A DNA stretch of 64,000 nucleotides from Stercorarius parasiticus. Lineage: Eukaryota; Chordata; Aves; Charadriiformes; Stercorariidae. Shown here one piece after another: positions 1-64,000 of the stretch. The DNA lies in contig VWZL01006771.1 of assembly GCA_013396915.1 (NCBI GenBank), positions 800,334-864,333 of the forward strand, in the 5' to 3' direction. The translations under genes and the position numbers were made by a program. Positions within the stretch are counted from its first letter, which is position 1. Every line of letters begins with the position of its first letter. Under the pieces are notes generated by a model. It saw only the letters and a list, made by a program, of their open reading frames with translations. It made no database searches and was not told the origin of the DNA.

Positions 1-3000
1 CCCCCCCGATAGAAGTAGTTCAGTTAAATTCAGTTCTGTGTTTATTATCTCAGTGGGGTTAGAAGTAAGGTTTGCAGTGGTTGAAGGTGGTAGTGGTCAG
101 GTGTTTAGAACTCGCAGTTGCCAAGTTCCAAGCTGAGTTGAAGACTGTCGCTGGCAGGTAAAGAACATAGTTTGTCGTCAGTATTTGCTAGACTTCTGAG
201 AGGGCGGGAGTTGGGAAGTGAAGTTATTTATGAGCAGCGTTGCTGTTTGTAGCAACACACTTTATGCTGTGTTATGGTTTTATTGTTAGAGCTCTTGTTG
301 GCTGCTGAAAACCTGTGCTGTGGGCTTGAGCCATTTTAATGAAGGCATTAGAAAAGGTTATTCAAAATACTGAGTAAATTTGTTTTGAATCCTGATAATA
401 ATCAACTGCTTGTTTGGCTCTCATTTGGAAACAGTAGCATCACAGAATCTAAATTTGTAACAATGCTAACATGCAAGTGGTCAAGCTTGTGACATTGCAT
501 AGTCAGTCAGTGATCAAGCTCTGAGTTTTTAGGACGTAAAGTGTCAAAAAGTGATAAGAACAAGGTGTTGACACAGAGGGAACAGCTGGAATAGAACTAG
601 GCTCTGTCTCTCTGGTCCTCTGAGGTTGCAGTTACTGCTGCCTGCTGACCTTAATTTTTGTTTACTCTTTGGAGAGATCCTTGTACTCTAGTTAGGAGGG
701 ATTTTATGTTCAGCTGATGATCAAGAGCCTAGTGGTTAAAGTACCATTTAGTTTTCTGGATTGTGTTGTCAAAGAAGATTTGTTTGGAGCAGTGAGTAAA
801 TGTCACAGATCTTGTCTCTGATTACTTTTCTGTGTTTTTTTGGTTTTTTTTTGTTTTAAACAGCCAAACTGCTAACTAGTGCTTAATTCTAGTCTAACTT
901 TATTTCCTTGTCTTGGCTCTCATGCTGCCCTTTCAGTGGAAAGCAAGGAACTGTTTAAAATGGAAGATAATTTGTGATTAAATTTTCTTAAATAATCTCA
1001 GACACTGGAGAAGGAATTTAAATTGCCACTTTTACTGGCAGTAATGTTTAGTATAATAATAATTTCTCTATCTGTAAACTGCGAAGTTCCCCTCGTTCTC
1101 CATGAGATTTTTCTTTTTAGCACTTGTGCTATCTAACTGTAGCACGTTCTTACCAAAACAGATTTTCTTTCTGGTATTTTCTTCTGTCTTTACTAGATTG
1201 ATGCAGTTTGCTGGTTTATCTTGGCTGGACTTTGAGGTAAAGCATGCAAGGCTTCACTCTTGTGTGACAGAATTTTTAGTTGGAGGGATAATATGTTTTG
1301 CTATTTAGTTTTTTAATAGATACATAAACTTGTTGCTACCTACCGTATTCTTTCCCGCACTAGAAATTTTGGAATGTACATGGAGAGGGGAAACAATTTA
1401 CATTAAATAATTACCTCAATAATAAAGATATATGAGTTCCTAATAGTATTTGGGCTGTTCTGAGGAAAGAAATGCCTGTGTGTTTGGGTTTTTTTGAACT
1501 GTGAAACTTCCAAGACTCCTACATCGGTATAGCTGTGCTTAATGCATTGGTGCAGTTAGATCTGTGAGCTGAGGGCACGCAGGCTGAGGGTGATGACTGT
1601 GTTTTATTGTGAGTCCAGAAGCATTGAAGTTCTAGGCTGGAATTGATTGAAATGTCACACCAGCTTGAACAGACTGAGTGCAGCCACCCGTGTTAGTTGT
1701 GTTCAGCTCTTGTGCTGCTGGCTGTAGAAGATAGTGCATCTCGATCATGTCGGTACACTGGACTTCCAAACTTGAGCGGACTATCTGTTTCTTGCCATAT
1801 AAATAGTGATGTTCTGAAGGCAATGCATTGCCTTAATTTTCAACTTAGTTGTGTGAGGTTTAATATTTGGTATTTTGCTCCTTAAGTAGGAAGTGCTCCA
1901 TTTCTCTAATAGCATTTATAAAGAACCTTGTCAGCTGTGTCCTGAAAACATTTTGTGTCAACAGCTTTTCCTTTGCCTTGATTTGTTCCAGGAATGGAAG
2001 GATTAGTGAGAAATTACTTAGCTTTGTCAAAACTTTTTGGATCTTATATGTGATGATGGTTTATTTCAAGATAGATTTAGATTAAAATTGTAGTTGATGA
2101 TACTAAACAAATTCTATTTTCTTGGTTTTTGAAGGAAATACTACATTTGAATGGATGTTAGATTTTTCTGAAGTTTAGACTTAACAGAAGCATTATTCTG
2201 CTTCTGTTTATTTAGCTGCTAGGGAAGAAATAATTCATGCATAGGAATTTCACTCCTGCAGTTATTAGTCGTAGGTTTCATCTGTTTTCTCTATTTGTTC
2301 TGAGTAAGTACTGAAATCCCCCTGATGTTAGTGAGGACTCAGCACTTAACAAGGGTCTTAGAGCTTATATAATAATTCTGAAGCCATTCATAGCTATATG
2401 GCAGCCAGTTTCTGTTAAAACTTTGTTAATTCTTTTGATTAGAATTATTTTCTGTCTAAAAATGTAGTCTGAATCCATGACAGCCTGTCATCATTGTTCT
2501 GAAAAAGAAATTGGCATTTACTTAGCATTTTTTTTTTTTCTGGTTGGCTTAAGTAAAATTATCATGAATCCAAAAACTACTTCAGGGGAAGTGTGTAGAA
2601 ACCTTAAACTATTTTCTTTTCCCTGAAGGATCATCTGGTTGCATGTGATTATTTGGCTGAAACTTTCTGGACCCGATCTTTGCCAGTTGAGGATTTCACT
2701 GTTTTTAATCACTTAATCAAACACAGATCATACATTTTTTAAAATGAGTTAGGAATATTTTTACTTTCTATTAAAAAAGCCTTTTATGGTTAGTTTTAGG
2801 AGGGTACCAGTGTTCCAGACGGTTGTATGACACAATTCCAAATTTGGACACCTGAGTAGTTGTGTTCTGGAAAAATGCCCCTTTGCTTTAAGGAGAGATT
2901 GTGAATAAGTACCCCTTGATTTAAGGCATGCTCATAGATCAGGTAGATAAGCAGTAGAGTATCAGCCAAGGGTGTGAAGGTAGCCTAGTCACTGACCTAC

Positions 3001-6000
3001 TTCCCCTTCCAGTTTTTGTTAACTAGTTTACCTGTCTTTCACAGATGAAGATTTTCTATTTCTTCTGTTTCCATTTTTGGTAGGTTAAGTGTTTTTTAGT
3101 GGTTTCTTACTTGTTGCCCTCTTCAGACTTACTGTGTGCCAGACAGTAATATAGACCAGAAAGTCCTGTAGTTCTTGCCACAGTTGTGTCTTGCTGTTCT
3201 TGGGGAGGAGAGGGATGGACAGAGTGCTTTGTAACTTCTTGCCTTGAGGAAGTGAGTGACCCTTGTACAGGTGGCTCTTTCTTTGTTGTGGGTTGTTTTT
3301 TTTTTTGTTTTGTGGCTTTTTTTTTTTTTAATGGAACACAAACTGCAAGGTAAAGCAGTCACCTTGGCTACCTTTTCCCCTGTATGAACAGCATCCTTTC
3401 ATATAATAATCACTGTAGTCAAATCCACTCTGTTTTCTAGCATGGAAACAGGATGTTTGGTGTAAACAGGAGATTAAGCTAAGCTTTTTGGAATGTTCGT
3501 TTTATTAGATTCATCTCATGGGGGTGCTGTGGTAGTATTAATGTAATGAGTATAAACATTGCTATTTAAGTGCATTTTATTAACTTTAATTATATGGTAA
3601 ATTTACATTTTTCCATGAAAGAATACATTTCCGAATCTGTGAAGTTAAAATGACAGCTTTTCTAAGCTTAGGTTAGTAGAAGTAAAAAAAATACTGAGGT
3701 TTTTAATATCCCTTAGTCTGTACCACAGCGTGTATATATCAGTGGGAAGAAAAGTTTAATGTTGGTGCATTATTTAAATGTATTTATCAGATTAATTAAT
3801 TGCAAACTTTATACAAGGTTTCTTGCTCTGTATGATTGCACTCACCAGAATTAAGGTAACTTTCTTTTGGTTCCTTAGCATTCTTAAACTTCCTCTTATA
3901 AAGATTCTTCTGGTTTATAGTGCGGGCATTTTTATGTTAGCACTTGTACAGTGCTTGCACAGTGGACCTTTGCTAGTTCACCAAGAGGCGGCTCATGGTC
4001 TCAGCTCAGTTACGTACAGCACATCCCGGATATTGTTGTTAGAACTGACAAAGATCTCTTCATTTTATGTGGGATTTGGCCAAGATTTTGGGACTTGTAT
4101 GGCTTTCTGTGTTGCTGAGTTGTACTAGGTAAAATGCACTTGATTGTTGCCTGAGTGGTGTTCCACTCTGAAGCCTTGTGGTGTGAGATTTGTCTTTTTT
4201 TGGTTAGGATGTAGGATGAGACCAGAAGGCAGTTTCTATAACCAGTATCTGTGTGTTAAAGGCAGTGGCCTCTTCAAGCCAGCGAGTGCTCCTTGAGCCA
4301 CTGGTACAAATGTGTCCTGGAAGCCTTAGCAAACAGTGCTTTATGGTTGATCTTTATTTACCCTTCTTTTAGATGGGTAACTTGGAGAGATATAGGCACG
4401 TAGTTACAATTCATGGATTACATTGAAATCCACAGCTTGTGAGCAAATGAAGTGACTGAACTTCATCTGCAATTTGTTACTTTAAGACTGAAAATATTTG
4501 TGTATGTCTCTGAATTTATGGTACTGTAAACAATAAAAATCTTAGCTATATAAAAATCAAATGAGGAAATACTAGAAAACTTTGAAAGTGTGTGTGTTGC
4601 TTGGCATTCTTTGTGTGGCCCTGAATCCACAACAGTATTAATGCTAATGTAGTCTTGTTCATATTTTGAGGTAGTGTAAAATCGTATCAGGTCCAGCTGA
4701 CATACTACTTTCTAATAAAACTCTTGGAATGTGAAAAATCATACTTTTTTTAGTCATAGGTTGCAATGCCAAAACATCCTCGAGTGTGTATATCATCTAT
4801 TAACATACCAGAGACATCTCTAAATTGCTCAGTTGCTGTTGAGTAGGTCAGGCGCAAGCTGGAGCCAAACTGGGATTCAGAACGGGGTATTCTTCCTGTG
4901 TTGCTAGCAGGATGCAATCTTTTAGCTACGTTGTTAGAAAGCAGGCAGGTACTAGGAATTGGATAGCTGTGCAGTTTGCTTAGGATGTTGATGACTGGCT
5001 GCTTCTGTGAATTACATGAATCAGGAATTTGGAACTCCATCTCCCTCTACCCAGGTGACTGCACTAGTCACTAAGCTTGAGCTATTCGGACACTCTGTGC
5101 TGCCCTGTTGCTTCATGGCCAGAAATAGATAACTTTTTCTGACTAGGCTGACTGCAAAGGTCACGTGCCCCTTGCTGTCTGAATTCTGTCCTAACTGATC
5201 TAAGAATTTATTGTTCGGATACCTTCTTCCCTTCTGTATTTAGTTAGGTGTGCTGCTTTGTCATCCTGGCAGGCTGTGCATCTGATAACTTTTTCTCTTT
5301 TCTTTGTCATCTGATCTTATAAAAGTTTATTGCTCTCTACATGTCTGTCTTCTGTAATTCTTCTCATGCCTTTTATGTAGCTGAGCACTTTGCTGTAAAG
5401 AGAGTTTATGAGCTGTGTTTGAAGATAACTCTAAACTGACCTGACTTTGGGCTGTGCTGTAAGAGGGAGGTCCCAAGCCTGGTTATGTACTCCTTTCAGT
5501 TGTCTTGTGTCGGTACGAGCACGCAGGGCTTCTGCTCAGTAAGCCCGAACAAAGCAGACTTCTCCTGTGATGACTGAGAAATCTATAAGCTATGGAAACT
5601 TTTAGTTCACGTGAACGTTTGGATGTTTGATTTGTTCATGCTCCGAAGAAGGAGTTAGAGTAGCTGATAGCATTGTATAAACATAGAGCAAGTAACTTTA
5701 GATTTTTGCAAGCAAACAGGAAGGCTGTGTTTGTTCTTTCATCTGGAGTTTTTTTGCTTGTTTTTTCTTCTGAGACTTTGAAGATTTTCTGTAGTTGGAG
5801 GCGAGAAATCAGCTAATGTGGGCTGTCTTCCTTGTGGCTTTGGAAAAAAAACCCTCATGACTGCCTAGTTAATGAGCCTTGCTTGTGAATTTAGAGACAA
5901 ATTGTTTGACGGATTTGGGGCTGAAATAAGATTTTTGTCATGTCATTTTGATTAGGACTGTTGAGTATTTCTGCTTTTCGTTTTGCAGGAAGGTATATGG

Positions 6001-7107
6001 TTTGCTTCTTTGAATTATATAAGTGCTTTGACCATGCAGATTCCTACTAGCCTTCAAAAAAAAATAAAATCCATAGTTTTATCAGCTGTTTTCTGTTTTG
6101 TTACAAGTTGATGGTGTTTTTTTCTTGAGTGAATGTTTTTTTTTTTTTTACTGGATGTTGAGCAAAAATCCAAGTATTTTTAAGGGCCTAAATATTAGCT
6201 GATACTGTTTCATGTTTTTTGATGTTTTACTTAAGCTGGACAAAAAAAAATCTGCAAATGAATTTTCTTAGTTTAAACATTGCTAGAACTGTTTTGCACA
6301 CAAGAAAAAAGTTCCTGTGATAACTTAAATTGTAGCAGTGCAGTTCATACTTTGTGGTAACTAGCAGATAGAAATAATGATTAATTGGAGATGAACTCTT
6401 CCTGTCACACGAATGTTTGATTAAGGGAAGGAGAATATAAACAGTTTCTCTTCTTTAGAGAGCTGTTGGCTTGTCTTAATTCCAGGCTTTATATTAGTGG
6501 CAAGTAAAAGCTGAACAGTAACACACTCGCAAAAGAACAGAATATGCAACTGCTGACACTTCTTTGAAATGAATAATTCCTCTGTTCTTGGAGTTACTTT
6601 TTAGGGTCAGAGTAATCTAGCAAGTGCTAGTCATGTAGCCTCAGCATTCATTTTTGGCCCCACCTTCAGGCTTCTGTTATTTAGGATATATTGATAAATT
6701 TGAGTCCGAACTTAGAATACTGCAGCACTATTTTTAAACAAACAGCTAAAGTGTTTAAAGAAATACATGTCGAAATCAATATGACTACCAGTGTGCACAA
6801 AGTTCTCTAGGAAAAGATGTGATTTACTTTTTACATCTAAGTTGCTTTTCCTACCTGCTTCTTCCAGTTAGAAGCTTGAGTTTTGAATTTTACCTCTAAG
6901 ATACCTGCCTAAATTGAGAGGAGTGCTAATGCAGGTCTTGAATTTAAGAAAAAAAGGAGAATATGGAAAAAACTACTTAGCAGTATGGTATGTGCTCTTA
7001 ATGTGTTGTGGCTTCCTGCTGCTAGCTCACTGGTTTTAGGCTAGTATCTCTTGTTAGGAGGGGCTCTGACCTCTAGTCCTAAGTCTGACTCATACTAGAT
7101 TTCACAC

Positions 7108-7108
7108 N
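7108..7108. other. Single ambiguous base
   Basis: One N in 'ttcacacnct' within the presumed intron 1. Confidence 0.99.
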
Positions 7109-7420
7109 CTTTCTGTAAACTGTGCGTTCCATATATGCTATTACTCATAGGGATTGGCTACAGGATTTGATAACATACTTAACCCATCCTAACCATACTC
7201 CTCATCTGTTTATTCATAGAGCTGTTCTCTTAATCAATGTTTGGGAAACAGCAAAACTAGTGAGGCGAGTTGACAGCAAATATTCTGGGATATTTTTGGT
7301 AACTATATGTTTACATATTGTACCCTGCCATTACTCTATTAGTATTGGCATTCTTAATGGTCATTTTAATGCATGTCTCCCAACTTCCCTTGGTGTTGGT
7401 CACAATATTAACTATACCCT

Positions 7421-7472
7421 TACTTTTTTTTTCAGTGTGGAGATTTTTACTTTTTTTTCAGTGTGGAGGTTT
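7421..7472. repeat. Tandem duplication of a T-tract plus CAGTGTGGAG unit
   Basis: Two near-identical copies of 26-27 bases: TAC, 8-9 T, CAGTGTGGAG. Each copy looks like a pyrimidine tract followed by an AG acceptor. Confidence 0.85.
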
Positions 7473-8678
7473 CTTCAAAGGGCAGAGTCAATTAGAGGTC
7501 TGTTTACCTGCTACACTTTAATTTTGCAAGTGTTTGTGGAACCATATGATTAACTAGATTGCTAAAACCACCCATTTTAAAAATGTGTAGCTCCTCAAAT
7601 ACATTTTTTTTCTGTAAGTAGTTTGGAGGGGGGCAGTAGCATGGCAGGGTATCTCTTAAACTGGTTTTGTCATTTGAGGAAATGTGTGTGTAACCACATC
7701 CCTAATTAAAGTTAATTAAGCTTTAACCTACAACCGCAATGTATTTTGAAGATGTACCAATCTATTTTAAAAGGAAGTATCTCTTTAATGTTTGTATCCC
7801 AGGATGTTGAAAGATACATGTAATACTAGTACAATAAATTAATTTCATAATATTCCACTGGGCTATATCATACTTGATTCTTTCAGCATTTATGTGAAAG
7901 AACATGAAAATGAGACTTTGGGCTGAAATTAAAAACACTAAAAGGCTTGAGGGAGGGGGGGAAGTGATTTCAAAGAATTTTTGTTCTTGATGCACAGGAT
8001 AAGAAAATGTGACATACAGTGCTGTATTGTTATGTTTTAAGTATATTTGGGTGACTTTGCCTGCAATGAGTTGATAACTCAAGATCAGTGTTGCCTTGTT
8101 CATAAAACTTGAAATGAGCCAGCAGCAATGGTAGGATGGAAGGGTGGTTGGAAGTTTTGCCAGAATGGAGACTTACAGTGGTGGGGAGAAGAAGGCTTTG
8201 CATGAAGGGATGAAATGTTCTTGAAATTGTTAGAAAGATTCTTTAAGCTTAGTGGTCATCTAGTTGAAGTAGTGGTTAGTATAACTGTTCCTTGTAACTA
8301 TTCTCTGATATCAACAAGAAACTGTATTTAAATTGAGTAGGGCAAATGCTTTTTATTATAGTTTGTAGATTTCTTAGGACTCTTCTGAAAACTTTATTTT
8401 CTGGTACTAAGAAACACAAGGTACTTCTGTGCTTGAGTTGGTTGGTTAACCTTGTGGTGTGAGCAGTCTCGCCTGGCTATGTATTTTATGTTGGTAAACA
8501 TAAATTTCTAAACATTTCAATTTTTAAAAACAAGCAGTTCTCTTGGATCAGGTTTGGTACTGGAAGATAATAGGCTCCTACCTGACTTTATGAAGTAACA
8601 TTACTGGACAAGCTTCATTTACAAGTTCTTCTTGTTACAGGACTTGAAAGACTCAGCTGTTGTTAACAAAACAACTAC

Positions 8679-8684
8679 TGAAAC

Positions 8685-8688
<4 letters not shown>
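8679..8688 (+). promoter_or_regulatory. DNAJB6: Translation start context of DNAJB6
   Basis: TGAAACATGG: an in-frame TGA two codons before the ATG, then A at -3 and G at +4. This rules out an N-terminal extension within this exon and marks an efficient start. Confidence 0.85.
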
Positions 8689-62801
<54,113 letters not shown>

Positions 62802-64000
62802 AATGGACTTCTCTGCTATGCCAATACCTTTATAATAATGACAACTTAATGTTACATTTGAGCACACCTCTTTTGTGTGTATTTTTTGATTGTTCACACT
62901 GCTAGCAAGGAAGTGACTCATGTTTAAAACTGTACTAAAATTGCACTATGTTACTCTTTTTGGTTTCACGGAGCGGCTCTCTTGCCAGTTCAGGTTAGGG
63001 AATTCGAACGAGGCTGATCGTGGTTAGAAGTGTGTTATGTTTGAAGAAGTTGGAAGGCGTTACAGAATTTCTTACCTCTTCCTTCCCTGGGACTAAAACG
63101 ACTCTAGTCTAGTGTTTGTTTATTTGTTTTGTAGGATGTAAAGGGTTGTGCAAATGCCTGGTTATTTGGTCGCTCCAGCATCACCATCAGGCCTGTTGAA
63201 AGAAGAGTCCTATTCACTCGTGTCATTGGGAATGGGATTGAGACATGAGCTCTTGTAGGGTAATTTATGCAAGCTTAATAAGTGACTTCTATGGTTATTT
63301 TTTTTTTCCCAAGCTGGGCAGCAAAGGTTTGTCCCTGCTTTTAAAATCTTCCTTCATTTTAAATTGTATCATGAAGTTATTTCCTCTGATTTTTAAGAAA
63401 CTTACTGTAATGATGGTCTCCTGTAAGCACTCCTACTGATTTCCTTAAGCATAGTTGGCTCCCGATGAATCATTTAGTGAAATCATTCCTTATTTTAAAA
63501 GTTTATTTTCAGAACCTAGAGACAAATGATCTAAGCGCTACTTTAAAACTGCTCTTTGTTTCTGCTGAGTAGGTTTTAGATAACAAACATTTTTTCAGCA
63601 TCCGTATAAGATTTTATCAAGTTGTTCCTGCAAAGAACTTACACCTTTATGTATGAGAGCATTTTGCATTGGTTTTATTGCAGGACTAATTTTTTTTAGC
63701 TTGAAAAGTTGTCTTCAATTTAAAAGAAATATGTATTTTCTGGCAAGATGACTTCCTTGCTTCCCATACTTGTCTCATGTGCATGACACGTTGCTTCTCT
63801 TAACCTTTTAGTTTGTACAGAGCCCTTCTGTTGCCTTAAGCATTTACCTGCATGTTTCTTGTCAGTACGTTGCCTCCTCTTTTTAACCTCCAGGTAGGAG
63901 TTATCAGCTTATGGTTGTGTTTTGTTTCTTCTGTTGTCTTCTTGCCAATACGTTGTTGATGTAACAGACTTAAACCTGGCAATATTGAAAGTCCACAGTT
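62802..64000 (+). other. DNAJB6: 3' UTR of DNAJB6a (and possibly beyond)
   Basis: Non-coding sequence after the isoform a stop to the window edge. I see no AATAAA or ATTAAA in it, so the 3' end is either beyond the window or uses a variant hexamer. There is nothing else recognisable; the 63245-63439 open frame is unremarkable. Confidence 0.6.

Larger units (their letters stand above)
1..8640 (+). other. Non-coding, probably DNAJB6 intron 1
   Basis: AT-rich sequence without recognisable coding exons, CpG island or clear transposon. It ends in the exon 2 acceptor. By analogy with other vertebrates the non-coding first exon and CpG-rich promoter lie further upstream, outside the window. It contains one ambiguous base (7108), a short tandem duplication (7421-7472) and many T-runs. 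Open frames here have no recognisable protein. Confidence 0.6.

Noticed and set aside
7122..7553. 143-codon + strand open frame in the presumed intron 1
   Set aside because: Hydrophobic residues derive from T-rich DNA and a tandem T-tract duplication; no protein family recognised.

Overview
This is a vertebrate, almost certainly avian, nuclear DNA window. It is intron-rich, and its repeats are almost entirely CR1-type LINE fragments, which are typical of birds and other sauropsids. One protein-coding gene on the + strand, DNAJB6 (an Hsp40/J-domain co-chaperone), accounts for the whole window. Its coding exons were assembled by eye from splice sites, reading phase and protein similarity.

Layout: positions 1-8640 are non-coding, presumably intron 1 (the non-coding first exon and promoter are not visible). 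Coding exons lie at 8641-8749 (start codon 8685), 9694-9803, 12481-12540, 12906-13016, 25682-25813, 26749-26890 and 30423-30528. Two downstream exons follow, at 54544-54750 (or read through to 54857) and 62719-62801. Three products can be read. Isoform b (241 aa, stop at 30526-30528) arises when the exon-8 donor is not used. Isoform a (326 aa, basic nuclear-localisation tail, stop at 62799-62801) uses every splice. A third candidate form (334 aa, stop at 54855-54857) arises when the weak donor of exon 9 is not used. The first two lengths equal those of the human isoforms as I recall them.

The most interesting observation is the third form. Read-through of exon 9 replaces the nuclear-localisation tail with a lysine/proline-rich stretch ending in Cys-Cys-Cys-Val-Leu-Thr. 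That is a CaaX-like prenylation box preceded by extra cysteines and a polybasic region, and an AATAAA signal lies about 20 bases after the stop. The paralogue DNAJB2 is known to have a prenylated, ER-tethered long isoform, so a membrane-anchored DNAJB6 form is plausible. This is a hypothesis; transcript support could not be checked here.

The remainder is introns holding about eight CR1 fragments of differing age (seven sense, one antisense to the gene), one possible older LINE remnant, an assembly gap (27634-28044) inside a CR1 reverse-transcriptase region, and simple repeats. The later part of intron 8 looks more GC-rich than the first 36 kb. It contains candidate regulatory motif clusters: inverted POU octamers, repeated GTTAATTAC sites and a perfect hairpin. 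No second gene, tRNA, rRNA or CRISPR array was recognised.
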